This document shows positions 8,394-17,070 of a stretch of DNA of 54,794 bases, piece by piece (the first letter of the stretch is position 1; each line of letters starts with the position of its first letter). This stretch comes from CAYNST01 sp964399955 (GTDB lineage: Bacteria; Pseudomonadota; Gammaproteobacteria; Pseudomonadales; Cellvibrionaceae). The position numbers were made by a program, and so were the translations under genes. The DNA lies in the NCBI GenBank assembly GCA_964399955.1, contig CAYNST010000010.1, positions 1 through 54,794 on the forward strand, in the 5' to 3' direction. The notes beneath the pieces were generated by a model that saw only the letters and a program-made list of their open reading frames with translations, ran no database searches and was not told where the DNA came from.

Positions 8394-9095
8394 TTATTTA
8401 CTAACGTTTGGCGAAAACACCGAGATCACGCGAACTTGCCGATGCTGCACTGGCTCCGCCTGCGCAGCCCAGACCAGCGCTGCCGTGAAATCAAAAGGCG
8501 CCGCCAAGTAGCGCATTTTTGCTGCGCTGTTTGGCTTTAGCAGAGTCTGGGTGTGCGGATCAATCCAGACGCGGTCAAGCCCAAATCCTATCCCCCGCCC
8601 GCTCCATTTCACAAACGCTTCCTTGGCAGCCCAGATGCGGAAAAAATAGTGGGTCCGCGCGCCCGAGGGCAGTTGCTGATAAACCCGGTGCTCTTCAACA
8701 TGCATGATGCGCCTAGCCAAATCATCCATATCCGGCAGCGCCCGCACACGCTCTATGTCCACACCCAGTTCGCTCCGGTCCGAGACGCTTAGCACGAGCC
8801 AGTCGCCACTGTGGGCCAGGTTGAAATGGCATGCAGAAGCGAGAGCACCTGCCAGTGCGGGCTTGCCCTTGTCACCAAAGCTCAGCACTATTTCCACAGG
8901 CGCCAAGCCCAGCCGGGCAGAGAGCAGATTGCGCAGAAGAAACCGCCCGGCCAGGTACAGGTGCCGACTGGGCAGATGTGAAAACCGGCCAGCTCGCTCC
9001 TGCTCCTGCTCAGGCAGCATGCGCGAAGACTGTTGATCAAACTGCTGCAGATCCTCGTCCTGCAGTTGGTAGAGGTAGGTGTTGATGGTGGCCAT
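8394..9095 (-). CDS. 4'-phosphopantetheinyl transferase, Sfp/AcpT type
   Basis: Transfers phosphopantetheine from CoA to a serine on carrier proteins. The 233-residue length and two-lobed layout fit the Sfp superfamily. The magnesium motif LGVDIERVR is at mid-protein and FFRIWAAKEAFVKWSGRGI supplies the conserved WxxKEA helix. An N-terminal FNLAHSGDWL block is also typical. The ATG at 9095 is preferred over a start 24 codons upstream, because the upstream residues look non-coding. No polyketide, peptide synthetase or fatty acid cluster is nearby, so its carrier partner lies elsewhere. Confidence 0.9.
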   Translation of the reverse strand: MATINTYLYQLQDEDLQQFDQQSSRMLPEQEQERAGRFSHLPSRHLYLAGRFLLRNLLSARLGLAPVEIVLSFGDKGKPALAGALASACHFNLAHSGDWLVLSVSDRSELGVDIERVRALPDMDDLARRIMHVEEHRVYQQLPSGARTHYFFRIWAAKEAFVKWSGRGIGFGLDRVWIDPHTQTLLKPNSAAKMRYLAAPFDFTAALVWAAQAEPVQHRQVRVISVFSPNVSK

Positions 9096-9222
9096 GCGGA
9101 GCCCTTGGCATATTCGTCGTCTTAAGTGGTCGTATGAACGGCTGCCTTCAAACCCAGGCATCTTCACGGTGGCGATTATTTGACAGATCGGTTTTCAACA
9201 ACTAGCGTTAATTGCTCCGGTT

Positions 9223-9741
9223 TTAATGCGCAGTAACCAGCAGCGAATCCACCACGCAGGAGCGGCCAGCCAGATCGCACATTTCAAGGTTCAGATAAAG
9301 GGTATCCGGCACCCGTCGGAAAAAATGCTCGATTGAGCGCAGGTTGTCGTCAATCTCAGTCAGGTCGATACCGCAACCCATATAAAAATCCGGAGTATAT
9401 TCGCAAACATGATAGCCATCCCAGTCGCAGGATCTGCCCGGGCCACAAACCTCGCTTGACAGGCGCACAGCCCCGACAGGGTGTGGGGCATCATTGACAC
9501 TTACCGTAATGCGATAGTCGACATTGCTGTCAACCTCCCAGTAGACCTCAAACAGGCCGTAATCACGGTAGGTGTCCAGGTGCAGTGACCCGTTGCCGAG
9601 GTTACTGTCATACCCATAGGAATCGACCAATCCAAAAGAGTTCAAGTAGGGGCCAGAGGAAACGCCATGACGGTGCGAACTGCCGTCACAGCCACTCAGA
9701 AACAAGAACACGCTAAGCAAAGCCAGGAATGGGACGCGCAT
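9223..9741 (-). CDS. Small cysteine-rich lipoprotein, unknown function
   Basis: A 172-residue predicted lipoprotein. MRVPFLALLSVFLFLSGCDGSS gives a lipobox LSGC with lipid Cys18, and an AAGGAG-type site lies just before the ATG. The mature part is beta-rich and Tyr/Asp-rich, with six further cysteines (CGPGRSCDW, HVCEYTPDFYMGC, EMCDLAGRSC), consistent with a disulfide-stabilised beta-sandwich outside the inner membrane. I do not recognise the family. Confidence 0.8.
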   Translation of the reverse strand: MRVPFLALLSVFLFLSGCDGSSHRHGVSSGPYLNSFGLVDSYGYDSNLGNGSLHLDTYRDYGLFEVYWEVDSNVDYRITVSVNDAPHPVGAVRLSSEVCGPGRSCDWDGYHVCEYTPDFYMGCGIDLTEIDDNLRSIEHFFRRVPDTLYLNLEMCDLAGRSCVVDSLLVTAH

Positions 9742-9987
9742 GATTTACTCCTTTTTAGTCGTTGCTCCGATTGTGGACCGCGCTAACTGAACAGAGTCTT
9801 AAAGCGCCTGAACGGCCGGCTTTGGCCGATGAAATACGCCGGCTTAATCTGCAGGCTTATGCTGGCCCCGCGCGGGTCCAAAAAAAAGTTTTTGATGTTC
9901 AGCTTGGGTTAAGCCTGTAGACGGTAAAACATGCACTGAGCATTGTGTAATGCGGTTATCTCTTCCAACTATCCGAGTGCATCCGAC

Positions 9988-10950
9988 ATGGATTTTTTTG
10001 CCAACACCGACCTGTCGTTCTACCAGCACACCTTGGCTGACACCGTAACTTGTGTGGGCCGCGGGCTGCATTGCGGCCTGAAGGTGGTCATGGTCATTAT
10101 GCCAGCCGAGCCAAACACCGGCATTGAGTTTGTTCGCCGCGATGCTACGCACGCCGACAACCTGGTGCCGGCACTTTGGCATGCGGTGACGGATACCGAA
10201 CTGTCCACTACCGTCAGCAACAGCTCAGGCGTTCGGGTGAGCACCATCGAGCACTTGATGGCAGCTCTGCGGGCAGCGGGCGTGGACAATGCGCGTATTG
10301 TACTGGATGCACCGGAAGTTCCCATCATGGATGGCAGCTCTGCACCCTTCATCGACATGATCAATGATGTGGGGCTGGAGCAACAAGCAGAGGTTCGGCA
10401 AGTCATTACTGTCAATCAGGCGGTGGGCCTGACCGAAGCGCGCACCAGCGCCAGCGCGTCGTTCATCCCGTCTTTGGTCCCGTGGATGGATATGACCATT
10501 GAGTTTTCCGAGCGGTTGATTGGCCGGCAGAAGCTGTCACTGCCACTGACCTCGCACCATTTCAACCAGAACGTTGCGCGCGCGCGAACATTCGGCTTCG
10601 AAGAACATCTGCAGGATCTTAAGCGTCGAGGTTTTGCCCGCGGCAGCTCGCTGGACAACGCCGTACTGATTGCCGATCACAAGGTAGTCAATGCCGGAGG
10701 CTTGCGCTACGCCGACGAATTTGTGCGGCACAAATACTTGGACGCGGTGGGCGACCTGGCTCTGGCCGGGCACCTGATCGTTGGACACTTCAAAGGCCAT
10801 CGCTCGGGCCACCGACTCAACAACATGCTGCTTCGCAAATTGTTTGCCAGTCAGTGCTGGTCGCTGAGGCCCATCACCGAAGCACATGCGGCCTGGGAGG
10901 CCTTTGAGCTGGAGCAGGCATCTGCCGGCGCCATGATGACCGCCTCTTGA
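9988..10950 (+). CDS. lpxC: UDP-3-O-acyl-N-acetylglucosamine deacetylase
   Basis: Zinc deacetylase for the committed step of lipid A synthesis. The 320-residue protein retains the full active site. The zinc His and neighbouring Glu are in VSTIEHLMAAL. The ARTFGF substrate loop is present. FVRHKYLDAVGDLALAG supplies the other zinc His and Asp, and KGHRSGHRLNN the general-acid His. The start at ATG 9988 leaves about 8 extra residues and the ribosome-binding site is weak. Unlike the usual lpxC it is not next to ftsZ and the dcw cluster, so it is either a relocated gene or a second copy. A dispersed repeat follows within 150 bp. Confidence 0.93.
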   Translation: MDFFANTDLSFYQHTLADTVTCVGRGLHCGLKVVMVIMPAEPNTGIEFVRRDATHADNLVPALWHAVTDTELSTTVSNSSGVRVSTIEHLMAALRAAGVDNARIVLDAPEVPIMDGSSAPFIDMINDVGLEQQAEVRQVITVNQAVGLTEARTSASASFIPSLVPWMDMTIEFSERLIGRQKLSLPLTSHHFNQNVARARTFGFEEHLQDLKRRGFARGSSLDNAVLIADHKVVNAGGLRYADEFVRHKYLDAVGDLALAGHLIVGHFKGHRSGHRLNNMLLRKLFASQCWSLRPITEAHAAWEAFELEQASAGAMMTAS

Positions 10951-11060
10951 TCAGTTGGTACGGCGGGCAAGGCTGAAGCAGTTGGTGAGAGGAAATAGCC
11001 AAAGCCGCCGGTGCGCCAATGCACCTTGCGGCTTAATGTGCTGGTAAAAAATTGATCAAC

Positions 11061-11079
11061 ATCCTGTTGGGAACAGGAT
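11061..11079 (+). terminator. Perfect 8-bp hairpin downstream of lpxC
   Basis: ATCCTGTT and AACAGGAT are separated by GGG, 110 bp after lpxC and just before repeat copy A. There is no T-run, so it is a stem-loop of uncertain role rather than a proven terminator. Confidence 0.35.
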
Positions 11080-11091
11080 GAAACGCCTGCA

Positions 11092-11216
11092 AGGCGGCCC
11101 CGAAAGGGGAGGAGTACAGGGAGTGCACAGTACTTACACGTGTACTCTCAGATTTTTCGCCTTGCACTGCCCAGCTTCTCACGCAATCTGAACCGTCACG
11201 GGTGAATAGTTAGCGG
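11092..11216 (+). repeat. Dispersed intergenic repeat, copy A
   Basis: Begins with a CCCC-GAAA-GGGG hairpin, then a GAGTAC...GTACTC stem, then the block shared with three other places in this window (CTTGCACTGC, CACGCAATCTGAAC, GAATAGTTA). Its closest partner is copy D (11624-11725, opposite strand), with 17 identical bases CAGCTTCTCACGCAATC. The module with the GAAA loop is shared with copy B (27883-28012). Confidence 0.85.
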
Positions 11217-11383
11217 CTCTCTTTGGCATGAGCGCGGCTTTTACTGTCGATAGATTGCGCAGCAGAGCCTGCGGTGCTGGAAGACAGCCCATGTTTCTGG
11301 CTGACGGCTGTCAGGGTGGACACCACTACGGTGGCAAAAACTGCAAGCACCACAGCCTGCAAAAGTGTTTTGATGTTCTCCAT
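11210..11383 (-). CDS. Possible small membrane protein between inverted repeat copies
   Basis: A 57-codon frame from ATG 11383 (or 75 codons from a TTG at 11437). It encodes one hydrophobic helix, TLLQAVVLAVFATVVVSTLTAV, followed by a polar Ser/Ala-rich tail with two to three basic residues. It sits between copies A and D of the dispersed repeat. The ribosome-binding site is poor (GGGG eight bases upstream). No family is recognised, and it may not be expressed. Confidence 0.3.
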   Translation of the reverse strand: MENIKTLLQAVVLAVFATVVVSTLTAVSQKHGLSSSTAGSAAQSIDSKSRAHAKESR

Positions 11384-11623
11384 GAGTACTGCCCCGCTGC
11401 GGCCTCCAAATAGCGTTATTATTCGCTTTTTGAACAAGCCTGCCTACTGCATCTGCCACATACCGGGTGTGACGCAACACTCATCTGCCCAAATAAACGG
11501 CCTCAAGCCAGCCAGAAGCCACCTTGCGGAGGCAGCCCGCATCGGCCGCAGTCAACCGTCTTTTGCGGGCAAGCGTGCCCTTGGGTATCGGGCAGCGCAG
11601 CACATCCCGTCCGCGCAGCTCAT

Positions 11624-11725
11624 CCCGTCACTATTCGGATTGCGTGAGAAGCTGTGCAGCGCAAGACAAAGTGAATTGACAGGTGTGAAGATAGCGCACC
11701 TCCTGCGCGCTTACCCCCAGGGGCG
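11624..11725 (-). repeat. Dispersed intergenic repeat, copy D
   Basis: Read on the minus strand it matches copy A over CCCCTGGGGG-like hairpin, ACACCTGT, TCTTGCGCTGCACAGCTTCTC, CACGCAATCCGAATAGTGACGGG. Together with copy A it forms a divergent pair enclosing about 400 bp. The rest of the 11384-11790 interval holds no convincing gene on either strand. Confidence 0.75.
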
Positions 11726-11790
11726 TTCCACCCTGCTCCTGCCAGGATGGAACCTTTTCCTTGTAGCCATGGCTTGAGTTGACTGGCTAT

Positions 11791-12639
11791 TTAGTGCGTT
11801 AACCGGCCGGCGCGGTAGTCGGCAATAGCCTGCTCTATCTCTGCGGGCTTATTCATGACAAAGGGCCCGTACTGCGATATGGGCTCGCGCAGCGGGCGCC
11901 CGGCCAGAACCAGTAGACGCGCCTCTGAGGGGCCACCATTGTACAAGCTCAAGGCCCGCCCCTCCCCCAGACGCACCAGATGTTGAGCGCCCACATCAGT
12001 GCCGCCCACCTGCACACTGCCTTCGTAAACGTAGATCAGTACGTTCAGGGTCTCATCCAGCGGCACCTGCAACTTGGCAGCTGCGGACAGATGCACATCC
12101 CAGAATACCGGGCGGGTTGCCTCCTTGTGGAAGTAGCCCGTCATCGCCTGCCCGTCCAGTTGTACTTCCCCGGCAATGGCAATGATCTTCACCCCGCCCC
12201 TCTCATAAACCGGCAGCTGGGCAGCGGCCACATCTTGATAATGAGCGTCGGCCATTTTCTCGGCCGAAGGCAGGTTCAGCCACACCTGGAAGCCCCGCAT
12301 CTGCCCCTCTGTCTGCTGAGGCATTTCCGAATGGATAATGCCCCGTGCAGCGGTCATCCACTGTACGTCCCCGTCCTTCAACAGCCCAACATTGTTCATG
12401 TGGTCGCGGTGTTCCATCTTGCCCCGCAGCATATAGGTGATGGTTTCAAAACCGCGGTGCGGGTGCGGTGGAAAACCGCCGATATAATCCGACGCCTGGT
12501 CGGAACCGAACTCGTCCAACATTAAAAACGGGTCAAATCGCTCGGGCCGCCCGCCCCCAAAGACGCGCAGCATTTTGACGCCGTCGCCGTCGCTGGCGGG
12601 TCTGGCGGCAATCAGCTCAACAGGTTTGCGTTCGCTCAT
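11791..12639 (-). CDS. Pirin family protein (bicupin, quercetinase-like)
   Basis: A 282-residue two-cupin protein. The metal site of the N-terminal cupin is visible in FPPHPHRGFETITYMLRGKMEHRD and the ARGIIHSEMP block, as in E. coli YhhW and pirins. The C-terminal cupin carries the ILVLAGRPLREPISQYGPFVMN signature. Bacterial pirins act as quercetin 2,3-dioxygenases or as redox-sensitive binding proteins; which applies here is unknown. It has a strong AAGGAGG site, and its ATG overlaps the azoR stop by four bases (ATGA), so the two genes form an operon, probably under the divergent LysR regulator. Confidence 0.93.
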   Translation of the reverse strand: MSERKPVELIAARPASDGDGVKMLRVFGGGRPERFDPFLMLDEFGSDQASDYIGGFPPHPHRGFETITYMLRGKMEHRDHMNNVGLLKDGDVQWMTAARGIIHSEMPQQTEGQMRGFQVWLNLPSAEKMADAHYQDVAAAQLPVYERGGVKIIAIAGEVQLDGQAMTGYFHKEATRPVFWDVHLSAAAKLQVPLDETLNVLIYVYEGSVQVGGTDVGAQHLVRLGEGRALSLYNGGPSEARLLVLAGRPLREPISQYGPFVMNKPAEIEQAIADYRAGRLTH

Positions 12640-13250
12640 GCGACCTCCTTTTGTTCTACCAGTTGTGTGATGGCACGTTTGGCCTCAGCCACGGCCTGAT
12701 GTCGCAACCCCATGTTCACCCCCTCGGCATAAACCACTCGCAGATCCGTGATGCCGAAAAACGTAAAGATGGTTCGCAGGTAAGGCACCACCCCATCGGT
12801 CTCGCGGTCGCGGTGTACACCGCCGCTGGAGGTCAGCAAATAAACCGTTTTGCCTCCGGCCAAGCCCACCGAGCCCTGCTCGGTGTATTTGAATGTGACC
12901 CCGGCGCGGGCCACATGATCTATCCAGGCCTTGAGACTGGACGGTATGGAAAAGTTATACATGGGTGCGGCCACCACCACGATGTCCGCCTCCATGAATT
13001 CGGCAATCAGGCGGTCGGCCAGGGCCGCTTGTTGCCGCTGCTCTTCTGAACGCAGCTCCGGTGGGCTGGCAGAGGCGCTCAGCGTGTCGAGCGTCAGGTG
13101 CGGCGGAGGGTTGGCCGCCAGGTCTCGGCGAATAACGCTCAGCGGCCCATGGACCGTCTGCAGTTGGCTGATCAGATAGTCGCTCAGTTCTGCCGATGCA
13201 CCGGACCGGCCAAAAATACTGGAATCCAAATGAAGTACGCGTTGAGTCAT
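12636..13250 (-). CDS. azoR: FMN-dependent NADH:quinone/azo oxidoreductase
   Basis: A flavodoxin-fold reductase of 204 residues. It has the FMN-phosphate loop LDSSIFGRSGASAELS at the N-terminus, APMYNFSIPSSLKAWIDHVARAGVTFKY (the hallmark AzoR block, about residues 95-125) and LLTSSGGVH. AzoR enzymes reduce quinones and azo compounds by two electrons in the cytoplasm and are usually induced by electrophiles. The start has AGGAGAA nearby. It is the first gene of the azoR-pirin operon and is divergent from a LysR gene, with an operator-like palindrome between them, the usual arrangement for quinone-responsive control. Confidence 0.93.
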   Translation of the reverse strand: MTQRVLHLDSSIFGRSGASAELSDYLISQLQTVHGPLSVIRRDLAANPPPHLTLDTLSASASPPELRSEEQRQQAALADRLIAEFMEADIVVVAAPMYNFSIPSSLKAWIDHVARAGVTFKYTEQGSVGLAGGKTVYLLTSSGGVHRDRETDGVVPYLRTIFTFFGITDLRVVYAEGVNMGLRHQAVAEAKRAITQLVEQKEVA

Positions 13251-13272
13251 GCCCTGTTCTCCTGAGTGCTGA

Positions 13273-13297
13273 TTGGGTATAACATCAGCTTACCCAA
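13273..13297. promoter_or_regulatory. LysR-type operator between azoR and its regulator
   Basis: A 7-11-7 inverted repeat, TTGGGTA - 11 bases - TACCCAA, fits the T-N11-A operator of LysR proteins and sits 23 bp from azoR and 56 bp from the lysR ATG. A second palindrome GCGTC-TATT-GACGC (13305-13318) is immediately next to it. Sites in this position normally control both divergent genes. Confidence 0.7.
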
Positions 13298-13353
13298 AAT
13301 TAGTGCGTCTATTGACGCAAAAATTTGCCTTAATCAAACAGGTTTTTCGAACA

Positions 13354-14256
13354 ATGGCCGCACCGTATCTTGCCGTGCCAAAAGTTACACTGGAGCAGTG
13401 GGCTGCCTTCAAGGCTGTCATTGACGAGGGCAGCTACGCCCGTGCTGCGGAACGGCTCAACAAGAGCCAGTCCAGTATCAGTTACGCCATTCAGCGACTG
13501 AATGAATTGCTGCCCACCCCGGCTCTGGTGCTGGAGGGCCGCAAAGCGGTACTGACACCGGCCGGCTCGACCCTTTACCGCTACGCCAGCAGTCTGCTGG
13601 ATCAGGCCTATGCGACCGAACAGGCTGCCCGCTTCCTGGCCGGCGGCTGGGAAAGCAGCTTGACGTTGGTAACCGATGCGCTGACACCGGCAAAGCCGGT
13701 TCTACTGGCGCTTCAGGAACTGGCGGAGGTGAGTCCATTGACCCGGGTCAAAATAGTGGAAACTTCCCTGTCGGGCACCGATGAAGCCATTTTCGGGTAC
13801 CAATGCGACCTGGCCGTTGTGGCGCGGGTGCCACCGGGTTTTCTGGGCCACCCATTGGCCACCGTTAAGATGATGGCCTGCGTACACAAACACCATGCTT
13901 TGGCAAGACATAGCCATGTTACTGAGCAGGAGCTGAAGCAGCATCGGCAGATTGTTGTGCGTGACAGCGGCACCCGCCGTCAGCAGGATGCCGGTTGGCT
14001 GGGGTCGGAGCAGCGCTGGACGGTTAGCCATTTCGCCGCCAGTGTAGACATCATCCGCGCGGAACTGGGCTTTGCATTTGTCCCGGAGCATCGGGTTGAC
14101 ACCCTGCTGCGGGCCGGCGAACTGGTTCATCTTCCGCTGGAAATGGGTGGTACTCGGCTGGTGCCCTTAAGCCTGGTCATCAGCCAGCCTCACCACGCCG
14201 GCCCGGCCACGGCCGCCCTGGCGGACGGCTTGAAGCGGGCTTTTGCAGGGTCGTGA
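13354..14256 (+). CDS. LysR family transcriptional regulator
   Basis: A 300-residue regulator with an N-terminal winged helix-turn-helix: VTLEQWAAFKAVIDEGSYARAAERLNKSQSSISYAIQRLNELL, about residues 10-55. A periplasmic-binding-protein-like effector domain follows. The ATG at 13354 is chosen because the HTH then begins about 10 residues in, as is usual; an upstream TTG at 13273 would run through the operator. Divergence from azoR-pirin and the palindrome between them make it the probable activator of that operon. The inducer is unknown. Confidence 0.92.
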   Translation: MAAPYLAVPKVTLEQWAAFKAVIDEGSYARAAERLNKSQSSISYAIQRLNELLPTPALVLEGRKAVLTPAGSTLYRYASSLLDQAYATEQAARFLAGGWESSLTLVTDALTPAKPVLLALQELAEVSPLTRVKIVETSLSGTDEAIFGYQCDLAVVARVPPGFLGHPLATVKMMACVHKHHALARHSHVTEQELKQHRQIVVRDSGTRRQQDAGWLGSEQRWTVSHFAASVDIIRAELGFAFVPEHRVDTLLRAGELVHLPLEMGGTRLVPLSLVISQPHHAGPATAALADGLKRAFAGS

Positions 14257-14267
14257 GTTGAGGCGGG

Positions 14268-14286
14268 TGGGTGCCCTGCGCACCCA
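14268..14286. terminator. Hairpin between convergent lysR and hemY
   Basis: TGGGTGC and GCACCCA are separated by five bases, in the 37-bp gap between the two convergent stops. There is no T-run, so it could be a weak bidirectional terminator. Confidence 0.35.
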
Positions 14287-14293
14287 TTGCCGT

Positions 14294-15541
14294 TCAGGAA
14301 GGCGCCACCAGGTTGGGCAAGTCTCTGCTGGTCATCATCAAACCGCGCTGAAAATAACCGGTGCTCTGCTCGTGCTCACCCATGTAGGCCAGTAAGCGAC
14401 CCAGCTCGGCGTAGGCTTCTGGTGACGGGTTGAGCTGCAGGCTCTGGGCAAAATGTTCGCGAGCGGCGGCCCACATTTCATTGCGCAGCATCACCCGCCC
14501 GCAGGCTAGATGCAGTCTTGCGTCATTGGGATGATCTTTCAACCAAGCCTGCACCTGTTGCAGTTGTTTGGGCTTGTCTGCGGTCTGAGCCAGACCGTAG
14601 AGGTCTATCAACGGCTGCGACCACTGACGTTTGAGCGTGGCTCGCAGCAGCGTCTCACCCTCCTCGTCCTGCTTGGCCTGCAACAGCAGCCGCGCGTAGG
14701 CCTCGATGAACACGGCGTCGTGCTTGAACTTTTTCGGCACGCGTTCCCAGATGGCGTGCAGCTCTGCAGCGCTGGAGGCGGGGTCTTGCTCATCCGTGCT
14801 CTGCGGCAGTGGCCTGCGCGCCAGCTCCTCAAGCTGCCCCAGATACACCTGCTCGGTCAGGCCGCGCAGTTCCGCGATGGGCAAAACCCGTTGCCGCTCA
14901 AGCTCTGGCAGAAGGCTTTCAAGTGCGCGCCAGTCACGCAGTGCCACGTAGACCTGGCGCAGCAGATCCAGCACCACCGGATGATGCGGATAAAGCTCCT
15001 TGCATCGATGCAGCGTTGCCAGACTTGCTTCGTATTTGCGATCAAATATCTGCAGGCGGGCCTGACTCAGGGCCACCGCCAGTTCGTCGCCATCGGTGCG
15101 GGATTCGGCTTTTTCGATCAGACCGCGTGCGCCCTCCACATCGCCCAACTCGTAGGCACTGCGCGCCGCCGCCAGATAGTTCACCAGCGGCGCCTGGCTG
15201 CCTTTGGCCCCCTTGACCAGATCCCGCCGCGCCGCGCGCCAGTCCCCTTCAAGATAGCGCAACATGCCCCGCCGGGTGCGGGATTCTGCCCTGCGGCTGC
15301 GACCGTTGCGCACCCACCCGTAACCGCCGGTAAGGGTGTTTTTGATGCCCCTGAGAATGCGCCAGACAAGCATTAGAGCAAGCACCGACAACAGCAGCAT
15401 TATCAAGGCAAAACCCAAACGCATCTCGATGGTTTTGCCAAACGCTTCTATCAGAACATAGCCGGTATCGTGCTGCAGCAGCCGCAAGAGCCCTGCGCCA
15501 ACCACCAAAGCCAGTGCACTCAGCAAGACCACTTTTTTCAT
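14294..15541 (-). CDS. hemY: HemY, heme biosynthesis-associated TPR membrane protein
   Basis: A 415-residue inner-membrane protein with two N-terminal hydrophobic segments (about residues 4-20 and 40-62). A long cytoplasmic helical region of TPR-like repeats follows, the last two clear around LHLACGRVMLRNEMWAAAREHFAQSL and AYAELGRLLAYMGEHEQSTGYFQRGL. This is the HemY_N/TPR protein of gammaproteobacterial hem operons, not the protoporphyrinogen oxidase HemY of Bacillus. It is thought to act as a scaffold for late heme enzymes. Its ATG overlaps the hemX stop by four bases. It is the last gene of the cluster. Confidence 0.93.
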   Translation of the reverse strand: MKKVVLLSALALVVGAGLLRLLQHDTGYVLIEAFGKTIEMRLGFALIMLLLSVLALMLVWRILRGIKNTLTGGYGWVRNGRSRRAESRTRRGMLRYLEGDWRAARRDLVKGAKGSQAPLVNYLAAARSAYELGDVEGARGLIEKAESRTDGDELAVALSQARLQIFDRKYEASLATLHRCKELYPHHPVVLDLLRQVYVALRDWRALESLLPELERQRVLPIAELRGLTEQVYLGQLEELARRPLPQSTDEQDPASSAAELHAIWERVPKKFKHDAVFIEAYARLLLQAKQDEEGETLLRATLKRQWSQPLIDLYGLAQTADKPKQLQQVQAWLKDHPNDARLHLACGRVMLRNEMWAAAREHFAQSLQLNPSPEAYAELGRLLAYMGEHEQSTGYFQRGLMMTSRDLPNLVAPS

Positions 15542-17028
15542 GATTGCCCCTCGCCTTGCGGACGCGTGCGGTGCAGGGTCTCTATGTAGCCGTGCAGCAA
15601 TTGCAGGGAGCCGGAAATATCCGGCAGCGCCGGTACCACTTCAACCTGCGCCAGGGACCGCAAACGTTGCTGGAACTCTGTGGTTATGGGGGCAGCCTGA
15701 TAAAAATCTTCCACCAGTTGTTGTACCCGCTCAAGGCTTAGCCGATAAATGCCTGCCTGCTCACGCAGCATGGCCACCTGAGCCTGCTCCAGCGCCAGGC
15801 GCAGATTGAGCTCTGCCAATTGCATTGATGCCTGATCAACCAATGGTCTGGCGGGGGTGTCAGTGTCCTGTATGCGAACATACTGATCAAACACGCCCGC
15901 CATGGATTTGACTTCATTCCAGGCGCGGGCATACCAGGTACGGGGCTGCGCATCTGCCTGTTGAGTCGTATCACCGTCCAGCGCGGCGGACTCGCCCGCG
16001 CGAAAACCGCCTTCTGGTGCGGTGGGCAGGCGGCTGACACTATCTGCCAAGGCTTGCAGTTGTACGTACAGCCCCTCTTTGTCTACCGCTCGGACCAATC
16101 GCAGCGCCGCCAGATCCTGGGCTATAGCTCGACGAATGGCGAACAGCTCGGGGTCACCGAGGCCCGCCGCCACCTGCTCCATGATGGCATCGGCGCTTTC
16201 AAGCAGACCCACCGCACTGGTGGCTGATCGCTCAATCAACACACGCTGATTGGCAAGGCGCAGCAGGTACTCCGCCTCCGCCATGAGCCAGTCCTCACGG
16301 TTGGTGGTGGACATGTTCAACAGGCGCTGCTGCTGGCCATTGAGGCGGTCGTCCATTTGCCCCAACTGCTGGTTCTGCTCTCGGGCAAAACTGGCAAACT
16401 GCTGTTGAAGGGCGGCAATTTGCTGGTTCAGTGAGTCAGTCAGCTCTTGGTCCTGCGGCCGCTCGCGCAGGCGGGCAAGCTCGCGTTGAATTTCACGCAG
16501 CTGTCCGGCGCCACCTTGCGTCTGTACAGCCGACTGCTCAGCCTGCTGCGCCAACTGCTGCACTTCACCGCGCAGTTCCGCCAGCCGCTCATCGCGATCC
16601 TGGTGTTGTTGCCAGGCATAGTAGGCCGAGGCACTGAGGCTGATCAGCGCCAATATACTGAGGACTAAGGCCACCGTTCCGGCAGCGGAGCGGCCCCGCA
16701 CGATGCCCGCGGGCGCGGAAGCGTTTGGCGGGACAGTGGGTTTCACCTGCGGGGCATCGCCCTCCGTCGCCTCTTGCCGTTCGCCCGAGTGCTCCTCTGT
16801 TGATAAAGCCGACTCGGATGTGCCAGGGTCGGGTGTCGGGTCCTGCTCGGCAGAGCTTTCTGCCGGGGCGGGAATCTCAGTGGCGTGATCTTCTGGGGCT
16901 GGCGCCTCCACTGAGGGATCGTGCTCGATGAGAGTGCCGGCGGCGGGGGACGGTTCCGCGTCTATCCGACTTTCTTTGGCGCGATCAATAGGCGTTTTCG
17001 GGTCCTTCGGAGAGCCGGACTTTGTCAT
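15538..17028 (-). CDS. hemX: HemX, heme cluster membrane protein
   Basis: A 496-residue protein: an acidic Pro/Glu/Ser-rich cytoplasmic region (residues 1-110), one membrane helix (GTVALVLSILALISLSASAYYAW), and a Gln-rich coiled coil (about 135-225). The periplasmic HemX domain contains WLMAEAEYLLRLANQRVLIE, which is diagnostic for the family. It is sometimes annotated as uroporphyrinogen-III C-methyltransferase, but no methyltransferase motif is present. The role is unknown, probably structural with HemY. The N-terminal acidic tail is longer than in E. coli. It starts 42 bp after hemD with a poor ribosome-binding site, and its end overlaps hemY. Confidence 0.92.
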   Translation of the reverse strand: MTKSGSPKDPKTPIDRAKESRIDAEPSPAAGTLIEHDPSVEAPAPEDHATEIPAPAESSAEQDPTPDPGTSESALSTEEHSGERQEATEGDAPQVKPTVPPNASAPAGIVRGRSAAGTVALVLSILALISLSASAYYAWQQHQDRDERLAELRGEVQQLAQQAEQSAVQTQGGAGQLREIQRELARLRERPQDQELTDSLNQQIAALQQQFASFAREQNQQLGQMDDRLNGQQQRLLNMSTTNREDWLMAEAEYLLRLANQRVLIERSATSAVGLLESADAIMEQVAAGLGDPELFAIRRAIAQDLAALRLVRAVDKEGLYVQLQALADSVSRLPTAPEGGFRAGESAALDGDTTQQADAQPRTWYARAWNEVKSMAGVFDQYVRIQDTDTPARPLVDQASMQLAELNLRLALEQAQVAMLREQAGIYRLSLERVQQLVEDFYQAAPITTEFQQRLRSLAQVEVVPALPDISGSLQLLHGYIETLHRTRPQGEGQS

Positions 17029-17070
17029 GTAGTTACCAATAATGATTTTAGCGTTAGCGTAAGAGAGCGC

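Noticed and set aside
11274..11777. Plus-strand frame of 167 codons in the 11.3-11.8 kb interval
   Set aside because: It runs antisense to the small membrane ORF and through repeat copy D, with no site before its start. Composition is mixed and no motif is present.
15538..17028. hemX as a uroporphyrinogen-III methyltransferase
   Set aside because: That name persists in databases for this family, but the protein has no SAM-binding or methyltransferase motif. It is a membrane coiled-coil protein.
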